Shown here one piece after another: positions 1 through 6,547 of a stretch of 12,562 nt of DNA. The translations under genes and the position numbers were made by a program. The notes under the pieces are model-generated. The model saw only the letters and a list, made by a program, of their open reading frames with translations. It searched no databases and had not been told where the DNA came from. Every line of letters begins with the position of its first letter. The first letter of the stretch is position 1. Source of the stretch: an uncultured Dehalococcoidia bacterium (GTDB lineage Bacteria; Chloroflexota; Dehalococcoidia; Tepidiformales; Tepidiformaceae). The stretch spans positions 1 to 12,562 of the forward strand of contig CALMIW010000374.1 of assembly GCA_937864275.1 (NCBI GenBank), written 5' to 3'.

Positions 1-829
1 CGTGAATCGTGGAGCGCGAGACGTGAATGCCGCGGAGTTCGCCGATCTTCGCGGCCGGGTCATCCGCGAGCATCAGCGACTCGCCGACGAGTACGGCTGC
101 GGCGCCGGCGGCTTCGAAGCGCTCGACATCGGCGCGGGTGCCGATCCCGCTGAGCGCGGCGAGCAGCACGCCGCCATTCCCCATCCCCGCGAGCCGGTCG
201 GTGGTGCCAAGGTCGACGTTGAAGTCTCGAAGGTCGCGGTTGTTGATGCCGATGACCGTGGCCCCGCTATCGAGCGCGCGGCGCATCTCTTCGGCGTTGT
301 TCACTTCGACGGGCGGTTCCATACCGAGTTCGCGGGAGAAGTCCAGGAGTTGCGCCAGCGTACTGTCGTCCAGGGAAGCGACGATGAGGAGCACGGAATC
401 GGCGCCGGCGACGCGCGCTTCGAGGACCTGGTACTCATCGATGATGAAGTCCTTGCGCAGCACCGCGGGGCGGGCGCCGCCCAGCGCTTCGACGGCTCCG
501 CGGACTCCCGCGAGGTCGGCAAGCGTGCCTTTGAACCAGGTTGGCTCCGTGAGCACGGAGATGCCGGCGGCCCCGCCAGTGGCGTACTTCATCGCCTGGG
601 CGACGGCATCCATGCCCGGGGCGATGTCGCCTTTGCTCGGGGAGGCGCGTTTCACTTCGGCGATGACGGCCATCGGCCGATCGCGGCGCAGGCGTTCGGC
701 GAAGTCGATGGGGGCCGGAGCGCCGGCGAGGGCGGCCTGGAGGGCCTGGGCGGGCTTCGCCAGCTTTGCTTCCGCCACGTCGAGCTTCCGGCGGGCGACG
801 ATGGTGTCGAGGATCGTCGGCTCAGGCAT
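1..829 (-). CDS. trpC: Indole-3-glycerol phosphate synthase (partial, 3' end outside window)
   Basis: This enzyme converts carboxyphenylaminodeoxyribulose phosphate to indole-3-glycerol phosphate with loss of CO2 and water, the fourth step of Trp synthesis, in the cytoplasm. I read 276 codons from an ATG at 829. The family's active-site motifs are in order: IAEVKRASPSKG with E58 and K60, LRKDF with catalytic K126, VEVNN with E175, and INNRDL with N196. The strand-7 motif, normally SESGI, reads ALSGI: Leu226 stands where the conserved Glu is expected, while Ser227 is kept. The start overlaps the stop of the preceding 115-aa gene (ATGCCTGA). The usual length is about 255 to 270 residues, so the domain is essentially complete and the stop should lie just beyond the edge, unless there is a C-terminal extension or fusion. 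Identification is firm; catalytic competence is less certain because of the Leu. Confidence 0.95.
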   Translation of the reverse strand, partial: MPEPTILDTIVARRKLDVAEAKLAKPAQALQAALAGAPAPIDFAERLRRDRPMAVIAEVKRASPSKGDIAPGMDAVAQAMKYATGGAAGISVLTEPTWFKGTLADLAGVRGAVEALGGARPAVLRKDFIIDEYQVLEARVAGADSVLLIVASLDDSTLAQLLDFSRELGMEPPVEVNNAEEMRRALDSGATVIGINNRDLRDFNVDLGTTDRLAGMGNGGVLLAALSGIGTRADVERFEAAGAAAVLVGESLMLADDPAAKIGELRGIHVSRSTIH

Positions 830-1169
830 AGCCGGCTCCCGGCAGCGGGAATTCGGGCAATAGCAGTTCTTCGTGGCCTTCCAGTGTTACCGCGAAACCC
901 TGCTTTCGGAGTTGCCCGATGAGGACGGGGATGACGTAGAGCGCGTGGACCAGCGCCTGGAACGAGTCCTCGCCGGAGAGTTCGGTCACGGTGTCCTCCA
1001 CTTCCTGGAGGTGCAGGCCGCAGTTCCAGGAACCGTCCAGCGCCTCGACGGGCCGCGCGATGCGGACGTGCAACTTCCCCTTCCGCCCCTGCGGACTGGT
1101 GAGATCGAGTTCTCGTTCCGCGACGAGGTCGGCTTCGGCAATGAACGAGCGGATGGGAGGCTCACTCAC
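822..1169 (-). CDS. Small conserved protein of unknown function between trpD and trpC
   Basis: A 115-residue protein that I do not recognise with certainty. I chose the GTG at 1169 because an AGGAGG lies 6 bases upstream and because it overlaps the trpD stop (GTGAGTGA); an in-frame ATG at 1196 has no ribosome binding site. The protein alternates beta-like segments in the first half with a later helix. It has a WNCGLHL stretch in the middle, then GEDSFQAL followed by a hydrophobic helix. This layout (Trp-x-Cys, then a G-x-DS-x-QAL helix) resembles small DUF6968-type proteins, but I hold that only loosely. There is no signal peptide or membrane segment. Its overlapping position between trpD and trpC means it is co-translated with Trp enzymes; whether it acts in the pathway is unknown. 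Confidence 0.75.
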   Translation of the reverse strand: MSEPPIRSFIAEADLVAERELDLTSPQGRKGKLHVRIARPVEALDGSWNCGLHLQEVEDTVTELSGEDSFQALVHALYVIPVLIGQLRKQGFAVTLEGHEELLLPEFPLPGAGYA

Positions 1170-2181
1170 CGCCGGCCTCCTGGGTGAGCGCGACATAATG
1201 GTCGAGCACCTCGCGGGCGCGGCCGGAGGCGATGGCTTCGCGCGCGAGCGTCACGCCTTCCGCGAGGCCTGGTGTTTTGCCGGCGACGAATAGGGCGGCG
1301 GCGGCGTTCATCAGCACAAACTCCGTCTTCGGGCCGTCGTGTCCGTCGAGGATGGCCAGGATGTCGCCCGCGTTCTGCGGGGCTTCGCCGCCCGCCACCG
1401 CCGAGAGCGGATGCGCCGCGAGGCCGAAGTCGGCAGGCGAGATCTCGCGCTCTGTGACGGCCCCGTCGCCGACGATCCAGACGTGCGTGGCGACTGCGGG
1501 ACTGATCTCGTCCATACCGTCGTTCGAGTGGACCACGATGGCGCGGCCGGCGCCGCGCAGGGCGAGGGCTTCGGCGACGACCGGGCCGATGGCGCGCGCG
1601 CCGACGCCGACGAGCTGGGCGCGCGGTTTGGCCGGGTTGGAGAGCGGCCCGAGGATGTTGAACATCGTCCGGACGGCGATTTCGCGGCGGGGGCCGCCAA
1701 CGTGGCGCATGGCAGGGTGGAAGCGCTGCGCGAAGAGGAAGCCGAAGCCGCACGAGTTGATGACGTTGGCGACCTGCTCGCCGCCGAGGTCGATGCGGGC
1801 GCCGAGCGCTTCGAGGACGTCGGCGCTGCCGCACTTCGACGATGCGGCGCGGTTGCCGTGCTTGGCGACTCTCACGCCGGCGGCGGCGACAACGAAGCCC
1901 GCGGCCGTGGAGACGTTGATCGTGTCGACGCCGTCACCGCCGGTGCCGCAGATGTCGATGACGTCGGAGACGGGACAGGGTTCGGCGTGCGTCTGCATGA
2001 CGGTGAGCCCTGCGGCGATGGCCTCGGGCGTTTCGCCGCGGAGGCGCATGGCGGCGAGGAACGCGCCGATCTGGGCCGGCGTGGCATTGCCGGTCATGAT
2101 CTCTTCGAGGGCGGCGGCCGTCTCGGAGCCGGTGAGCGGCCCCCTCTCGACCAGCGCCCGGATTGCATCCTGGATCACCAT
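1162..2181 (-). CDS. trpD: Anthranilate phosphoribosyltransferase
   Basis: Transfers phosphoribose from PRPP to anthranilate, the second committed step of Trp synthesis, in the cytoplasm. The 339-residue product has the normal family length and both signature sites. The PRPP/metal site shows GTGGD at 79-83, NVST at 89-92 and KHGNRAASS at 107-115, followed by GSADVLEALG. A second conserved region, RHVGGPRREIAVRTMFNILG, lies in the middle. I chose the ATG at 2181 because it overlaps the trpG stop (ATGGTGA); the same frame stays open upstream to 2505, but that extension is Arg/His-rich and lies over trpG, so it is a shadow. The gene is a stand-alone trpD, not fused to trpG as in enterobacteria. 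It is followed by the overlapping 115-aa gene. Confidence 0.97.
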   Translation of the reverse strand: MVIQDAIRALVERGPLTGSETAAALEEIMTGNATPAQIGAFLAAMRLRGETPEAIAAGLTVMQTHAEPCPVSDVIDICGTGGDGVDTINVSTAAGFVVAAAGVRVAKHGNRAASSKCGSADVLEALGARIDLGGEQVANVINSCGFGFLFAQRFHPAMRHVGGPRREIAVRTMFNILGPLSNPAKPRAQLVGVGARAIGPVVAEALALRGAGRAIVVHSNDGMDEISPAVATHVWIVGDGAVTEREISPADFGLAAHPLSAVAGGEAPQNAGDILAILDGHDGPKTEFVLMNAAAALFVAGKTPGLAEGVTLAREAIASGRAREVLDHYVALTQEAGGE

Positions 2182-2756
2182 CGCCCGCCCTCCATCTCGA
2201 GGAAGTTCCGGAGCAGCTCCTTGCCGTGTTCGGTCGCTATGGATTCCGGGTGGAACTGCACGCCTTCCACTGTCAGCTCCTTGTGGCGGACGCCCATGAT
2301 GACGCCGCTTTCGGACTTCGCCGTCACTTCGAGGTCGCCGGGCTGGGTCTCGGGCGTCCCGGCGAGGGAATGGTAGCGGACGGCCTCGAAGTCGTTCGGG
2401 ATGTCCTTGAAGACGCCCTTGCCGTCGTGATGGATGTGGGAGGTCTTGCCGTGCTTGATTTCGCCGGCGCCCGCGACGGTGCCGCCGTAGACGTCGTAGA
2501 TGCACTGGTGGCCGAGGCAGACGCCCAGCACCGGGACCTTCCCGGCGTATTCGCGGATGACGTCGCGGGAGATGCCGGCGTCGTCCGGGTCGCCCGGGCC
2601 GGGCGAGATGACGACGTGGTCCGGGTTTAGCGCCTGGATCTCGGCCAGGGTCACCTGGTCGTTGCGGAAGACGCGGACGTCCGCGCCGAGTTCGGCGAGG
2701 TACTGGTAGAGGTTGTAGGTGAAGCTGTCGTAGTTATCGATGAGCACGGTGGTCAT
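2175..2756 (-). CDS. trpG: Anthranilate synthase component II (glutamine amidotransferase)
   Basis: Hydrolyses glutamine and channels ammonia to TrpE for anthranilate formation. The 193-residue protein is a stand-alone class I glutamine amidotransferase. It starts TVLIDNYDSFTYNL, carries the oxyanion motif SPGPGDP at 51-57, the nucleophile Cys80 in GVCLGHQ, and the catalytic His169 and Glu171 in FHPES. The ATG at 2756 overlaps the preceding stop as ATGA, and the stop overlaps trpD. In organisms lacking a separate pabA, this subunit can also serve PabB in p-aminobenzoate synthesis; no pabB is visible here. It is separated from its partner trpE by four accessory genes, which is unusual, since trpE and trpG are normally adjacent. 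Confidence 0.96.
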   Translation of the reverse strand: MTTVLIDNYDSFTYNLYQYLAELGADVRVFRNDQVTLAEIQALNPDHVVISPGPGDPDDAGISRDVIREYAGKVPVLGVCLGHQCIYDVYGGTVAGAGEIKHGKTSHIHHDGKGVFKDIPNDFEAVRYHSLAGTPETQPGDLEVTAKSESGVIMGVRHKELTVEGVQFHPESIATEHGKELLRNFLEMEGGRW

Positions 2757-3082
2757 TGGTCCAGTCCCTCCTCGTTGGCCAGGTCTTCGGCGATGAGCCG
2801 CAGGGTCGCGGCCAGCTCCTCGGGCGTGTAGCCGTAGCCGCGCCTGTCGAGCTTGAACTTCTTTTCCAGATAGGCCGGCTCGTAGGAGCCGGGCGATCGC
2901 AGGTCGAGCGGGTAGGCGCTGCCCGGCTCGCCCATGAGGGAGACGAGGAAGTAGCCGTCTCCGGCCGAGCGGGTGAAGCTCGCAGTCTCGCGGAGCAGTG
3001 GCACGAGCACGAGTTCGACGCCGCCGCTGCGGTAGAAGCGGACGCCGACATGGGCCATCTGTTTTTCGAGCTGCTCGGTCAT
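2753..3082 (-). CDS. Hypothetical 109-aa protein upstream of trpG
   Basis: I do not recognise this protein. It is 109 residues, soluble and charged, with no signal peptide or membrane segment. The N-terminal half looks like beta strands (GVRFYRSGGVELVLVPLL, then DGYFLVSLMG), and the C-terminal part forms a helix (TPEELAATLRLIAEDLANEE). The ATG at 3082 overlaps the HAD gene stop, and its own stop overlaps the trpG start. Both junctions carry the same bases, CAATGACC, so translation of trpG is probably coupled to it. The coupling and codon use like its neighbours support a real gene. A role in the Trp pathway is only inferred from position. Confidence 0.75.
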   Translation of the reverse strand: MTEQLEKQMAHVGVRFYRSGGVELVLVPLLRETASFTRSAGDGYFLVSLMGEPGSAYPLDLRSPGSYEPAYLEKKFKLDRRGYGYTPEELAATLRLIAEDLANEEGLDQ

Positions 3083-3729
3083 TGGGGCGGCGCCTCCCCG
3101 GCGAAGACGGCGAGCACTTCGCCGGGCGTCTTCGCGGTGTGGTCGGGGAGCGCCTCGAGCAGGAGGCCGGCGTCGATCGTGCCCCAGAGCGCGGCGACGG
3201 CGGTGACCCCCGCGTTCCTCGCCGCCCACACATCGGCCGGGCTATCGCCGACGAAGACGACGCTGAGCGAGGCATCGACGAGCAGGCGGTCGAGCGCTTC
3301 GTAGACCGGGGCCGGGTCGGGCTTGTGGAGGTCGGTATCGTCGGCGCCCACGACCGAGTGGAAGTACTTCAGGAGCCCGGTCGTGGTCAGTTCTTCGGTG
3401 GCGCCCCAGGCGATCTTCGAGGTGACGACGGCCATAGGGACCCCCGCGTGCTGGAACGCTTCGAGGACGGCGACGATGCCGGGATACGGCTGGATGTCGC
3501 GCGCGAGGCTGAAGTAGTGCTCGCGGTAGGTGTTCACGAACCGCAGGTAGTCGTCCTGCAGGAGCCTGCGGCCCATGGCTTCGAGGCTGCCGCCGCGGTG
3601 CGAGCGCCAGAGGGCTTCCGGGTCCGTCTTCGTGCCGAGGCAGACCTCGTGGGCATAGGCGAGCGCCTTCATCCGTCCGGGAAAGGTGTCCAGGAGGGTG
3701 TCGTCCAGATCCCAGAGCACGGCGGTCAT
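3079..3729 (-). CDS. HAD-family hydrolase (phosphoglycolate phosphatase-like)
   Basis: A 216-residue haloacid dehalogenase-superfamily hydrolase, probably a small-molecule phosphatase of the phosphoglycolate phosphatase/PpaX type. All four catalytic motifs are seen. Motif I is WDLDDT with nucleophile Asp7 and acid/base Asp9. Motif II is Thr103 in VVTSK. Motif III is Lys136 in HKPDP. Motif IV is Asp162 and Asp166 in VGDSPAD. A helical cap domain sits between motifs I and II (about 15-85), the C1 cap type. The ATG at 3729 overlaps the upstream fusion gene's stop by ATGA. The substrate cannot be told from sequence. Its place among trp genes would fit a housekeeping role on a phosphorylated intermediate or side product such as phosphoglycolate, but that is inference. 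Confidence 0.9.
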   Translation of the reverse strand: MTAVLWDLDDTLLDTFPGRMKALAYAHEVCLGTKTDPEALWRSHRGGSLEAMGRRLLQDDYLRFVNTYREHYFSLARDIQPYPGIVAVLEAFQHAGVPMAVVTSKIAWGATEELTTTGLLKYFHSVVGADDTDLHKPDPAPVYEALDRLLVDASLSVVFVGDSPADVWAARNAGVTAVAALWGTIDAGLLLEALPDHTAKTPGEVLAVFAGEAPPQ

Positions 3730-4610
3730 GCGGGCCTCCCGGGGCGCGCGATGCCGCGCCGCTCGAAGACCTTTTCCATGACGGGCCAGGCCTCGAGCGC
3801 GGCCGGGAAGCCGGCGTAGACGGCGACCATGCGCAACGTCTCGACCACCTGCTGCGGGGTTGCGCCGTGGTTCAGCGCGCCCTCGATGTGCGAGGTGAGG
3901 GGGGCGCCGGTGCGCCCGGTTGCCGCGAGCATGGCGACGACCTGGAGGCTGCGGGTCCGGCGGTCGAGCGCGGGATTGGACCAGACGCCGCCGAGGGCGA
4001 AATCGATGATGTCGTCGGCGATCTCGGGCTGGGACTTCTTCATCTGGCTGGCGGCGAATTCGGGGTCGACTCCTCCGCGCAGGGTGCGCAGCACGTCCAG
4101 GCCAGCCGCCCGGCGCGGGTCGTTTCCGGCGGCTCGCGGCGCCGGTGCGTCCGGGGGCGCGCCCTCCGCGGGGGGCGTCGCCTCGCCGCTGAGCGCGGCC
4201 ATGATCCTGGCGGTGTCGTCTTCCGGCTCTTTGAGGCCGAACGCTTCGAGGATGGCGTTGCGGGCGCGTTCGTCGATGTGGATGGCGGCGATGTCATCGA
4301 GCCCGAACCAGCCGGCGCCGTGGCCCGGCGCGGCCGAGGGGTCGCCGGCCCAGTCGGTGGCGGCGTAGACGTTGTAGACGACCTGTCCGCCTTCGAACGG
4401 GAAGTAGTGCGTCTGGAGGAAGTCCTCTTCGATGGCCGGCGCCATCACGCCGAGGCGCTGGAGGACGGCGTCCATCTCCGCGTCGATATCGTCGTTTTCG
4501 AGCGGCAGGGGGCCGCCTGGAAGCTCCCATGGGGCATCGGGCCGGGGCCGGACGAGGAAGAGCCGGCCGTCGCGTTCGAGGATGGCTGCCATGCGGATGT
4601 CTTGTTTCAT
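3726..4610 (-). CDS. Nudix-fold / carboxymuconolactone decarboxylase-like fusion protein
   Basis: A 294-residue two-domain protein. Residues 1 to about 130 form a Nudix-like fold, with an opening strand, WELPGGPLP at 28-36, and later strands through WFGLDDI. The Nudix box (33-55) is degraded: where the consensus has REUxEE, this protein has D-A-V-L-Q-R, so the metal-binding glutamates are missing and hydrolase activity is doubtful. An Ala/Pro-rich linker (about 142-166) leads to a second domain (about 168-287). That domain resembles the carboxymuconolactone decarboxylase/AhpD-like all-helical family, including LTSHIEGALNHGATPQQVVE. No CxxC is present, so it is not a peroxidase-type AhpD. I chose the ATG at 4610, overlapping the preceding stop by ATGA; an upstream extension to 4739 is out-of-frame reading of that gene. 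Function unknown; it might bind an aromatic or nucleotide-linked compound. Confidence 0.85.
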   Translation of the reverse strand: MKQDIRMAAILERDGRLFLVRPRPDAPWELPGGPLPLENDDIDAEMDAVLQRLGVMAPAIEEDFLQTHYFPFEGGQVVYNVYAATDWAGDPSAAPGHGAGWFGLDDIAAIHIDERARNAILEAFGLKEPEDDTARIMAALSGEATPPAEGAPPDAPAPRAAGNDPRRAAGLDVLRTLRGGVDPEFAASQMKKSQPEIADDIIDFALGGVWSNPALDRRTRSLQVVAMLAATGRTGAPLTSHIEGALNHGATPQQVVETLRMVAVYAGFPAALEAWPVMEKVFERRGIARPGRPA

Positions 4611-4999
4611 GTCGTTTTCATCGCCCGTGTGTGGAGGACACTGAGGAGGAGGATGCGGAGGGACGCCGGGAGCGCCGTCATCGCGAGCTCGCTGTCGTTC
4701 AGCCAGCGCCCGGCCGATTCGGGCACGTCGCCGGTCCACTGCCAGACCGAATAGAAGCCGCAGAAGCGTTCGCGGTCCTCGTCCGGGTTGCGGTAGACGA
4801 ACGCGCCCTGTCCCCAGATGGCGGACGCCTCGATGCCGAGCTGGTCCCAGAGGTGGGCGGCCACTTCGACTTTGCGGTCTTCGGCCATGGGGCGGAAGAC
4901 GCCGCCGGGGAGCCCGAAGTGCCCGTCCATCGCGCGCACGAAGACTCGCCCGTCGCGGACGAGAATGCCGTACACGCAGTCTGGCCGCCTGTCGGTCAC
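4607..4999 (-). CDS. Nudix-fold protein with degenerate catalytic box
   Basis: A 130-residue protein of single Nudix-domain size. It begins with a strand typical of the fold (CVYGILVRDGRVFVRAMDG), then FGLPGGVF at 28-35 and a helix ending in LGI at 54-56, which together mark the Nudix box. The catalytic core is altered: at the REUxEE position it reads A-H-L-W-D-Q, and the first spacing is one residue too long. It is therefore probably a non-hydrolytic ligand-binding or regulatory Nudix relative, or one with shifted catalytic residues. The start is a GTG at 4999 preceded by GGGGG about 7 bases upstream; no better ATG exists. It lies 60 bases after trpE and overlaps the next gene, itself a Nudix-fold fusion, by ATGA. 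The two may form a heteromeric pair. Confidence 0.85.
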   Translation of the reverse strand: MTDRRPDCVYGILVRDGRVFVRAMDGHFGLPGGVFRPMAEDRKVEVAAHLWDQLGIEASAIWGQGAFVYRNPDEDRERFCGFYSVWQWTGDVPESAGRWLNDSELAMTALPASLRILLLSVLHTRAMKTT

Positions 5000-5030
5000 G
5001 GTTGCGTCCCCCTTTCGTCGAGTGTCCGGG

Positions 5031-5049
5031 CCGGCCTGCGAGAGGCCGG
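5031..5049 (-). other. Short hairpin in the trpE to Nudix gap
   Basis: A 7-bp perfect inverted repeat (CCGGCCT with AGGCCGG) around a 5-base loop, in the 60-base space after the trpE stop. No run of U follows, so it is not a standard terminator. It could slow polymerase, protect the upstream mRNA 3' end, or mean nothing in such GC-rich sequence. It lies in the only real gap between genes from 8020 to the left edge. Confidence 0.35.
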
Positions 5050-5059
5050 GGGCCCGTTC

Positions 5060-6547
5060 CTAACCGTAGCCGAGGCTGCCGGACTTGACCTCGGCCGCCG
5101 CGATTTCCGCCTGGTCGATGGCGCGCATGAGGGCGCGCATCTTGTTCACGGTTTCCATGTACTCCGTCTCGGGGACCGAGTCGTAGACGATGCCGCCGCC
5201 GGCCTGGAGGTAGGCCACGCCGTCTTTCACGAGCATGGTGCGAATGGCGATGCAGGTGTCGAGGCTCCCCGCGAAGCTGGCATAGCCGACGGCGCCGGCG
5301 TAGATGCCGCGCTTCGATGGTTCGAGCTCGGCGATGATCTCCATCGCTCGGACCTTTGGCGCGCCCGAGACGGTGCCAGCCGGGAAGACGGCGCGGAAGG
5401 CATCGAACGGCGTCTTCCCGGGCGCGAGCCGGCCAGAGACGTTGGAGACGATGTGCATCACGTGGGAGTAGCGCTCGATCTCCATCAGCTTGGTCACGCG
5501 GACGGTGCCCGGGGAGGAGACGCGCCCGACATCGTTGCGGCCGAGGTCGACCAGCATGATGTGCTCGGCGCGCTCCTTCTCATCGGCGAGAAGCTCTTCG
5601 GCGAGGCGGTCGTCCTCTTCGGCGGTGGCGCCGCGAGGGCGCGTGCCGGCGATGGGGTGGTTCACCACTTCGCCGTCTTCCACGCGTACGAGGAGTTCCG
5701 GCGAGGCGCCGACGATCTGGAAGTCGCCCAACTCCAAGTAGAACATATAGGGCGAGGGGTTCACGGTCCGCAGCTGGCGGTAGATGTTGAAGGGATGGAC
5801 GGCGGTCGGCCGCGAGAGTCGTTGCGAGGGCACCGCCTGGATGACGTCGCCGGCGATCACGTAATCGCGGATGCGCTCGACCATCAGTTCGTAGCCTTCG
5901 CGGCCGACGTTGCTTTCCGCCTGTCCGTTGGTGCGGAGGACGGCGGCAACTTCCTGTTCGGGGAGCTTGACGGTCGGGTTGTTCAGCCGCTCGACGATCT
6001 CGTCGATCTGGAAGGCGGCCTGGCGGTAGGAAGAGTCGATATCGCCGTCGAGGCGGCAGTGGGCGATCACCTTGATGGTGTGGTGGATGTGGTCGAAGAC
6101 GACCATGGAGTCGCAGAAGAGGAAGACCGACTCCGGGATGCCGAGCACGTCGGCCTGCGGCGGGACGACGCGGGGTTCGAAGTGGCGGACGGCGTCGTAG
6201 GCGACGTAGCCGATGGCGCCGCCGGTGAAGGCGGGCACGCCCGGCATGGCCACGGCCTTGAAGCGAGCCATCTCCTGTTCGAGGGGTTTGAGCGGGTCGC
6301 CGTCGTACTCTTCGCCCGGGCCGGTCTTGAGCACGCGGTAGGGCTGCGTGCCGATGAAGGAGTAGCGGGCGAGCCGCTCGCCGCCTTCGACCGATTCGAG
6401 CAGGAACGAGTACTTACCGGTGCGCACCTTGAGGAACGCCGAGACCGGCGTCTCCAGGTCGGCGGTGATTTCGCGGTAGATCGGGACGAGGTTGCCTTCG
6501 ACCTTCGGCGCCATCGCCTTCACTTCTTCGAGCGTCGGGCGGAGCAT
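5060..6547 (-). CDS. trpE: Anthranilate synthase component I
   Basis: Condenses chorismate with ammonia supplied by TrpG to give anthranilate and pyruvate, the first committed step of Trp synthesis. The 495-residue protein has the N-terminal TrpE domain and the C-terminal chorismate-binding domain. Signature motifs are VPSQRLSR at 239-246, GASPELLVR at 280-288, HPIAGTRPRG at 297-306, EKERAEHIMLVDLGRND at 323-339 and GTVSGAPK at 391-398. The LLES motif at 49-52 and NPSPYMF at 263-269 are the elements that bind Trp in feedback-inhibited enzymes, so allosteric control is expected to be intact. These favour TrpE over PabB. The ATG at 6547 shares one base with the trpS stop (TAATG). Its partner trpG is more than 2 kb downstream. 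Confidence 0.97.
   Translation of the reverse strand: MLRPTLEEVKAMAPKVEGNLVPIYREITADLETPVSAFLKVRTGKYSFLLESVEGGERLARYSFIGTQPYRVLKTGPGEEYDGDPLKPLEQEMARFKAVAMPGVPAFTGGAIGYVAYDAVRHFEPRVVPPQADVLGIPESVFLFCDSMVVFDHIHHTIKVIAHCRLDGDIDSSYRQAAFQIDEIVERLNNPTVKLPEQEVAAVLRTNGQAESNVGREGYELMVERIRDYVIAGDVIQAVPSQRLSRPTAVHPFNIYRQLRTVNPSPYMFYLELGDFQIVGASPELLVRVEDGEVVNHPIAGTRPRGATAEEDDRLAEELLADEKERAEHIMLVDLGRNDVGRVSSPGTVRVTKLMEIERYSHVMHIVSNVSGRLAPGKTPFDAFRAVFPAGTVSGAPKVRAMEIIAELEPSKRGIYAGAVGYASFAGSLDTCIAIRTMLVKDGVAYLQAGGGIVYDSVPETEYMETVNKMRALMRAIDQAEIAAAEVKSGSLGYG

Noticed and set aside
2..922. Plus-strand open frame of 306 codons at the left edge
   Set aside because: It lies opposite trpC, whose catalytic motifs are unmistakable on the minus strand.
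1162..2505. An N-terminally extended trpD of 447 residues
   Set aside because: The extension is Arg/His-rich, overlaps the whole C-terminal half of trpG and lacks homology; the ATG at 2181 gives normal family length and a typical overlap.
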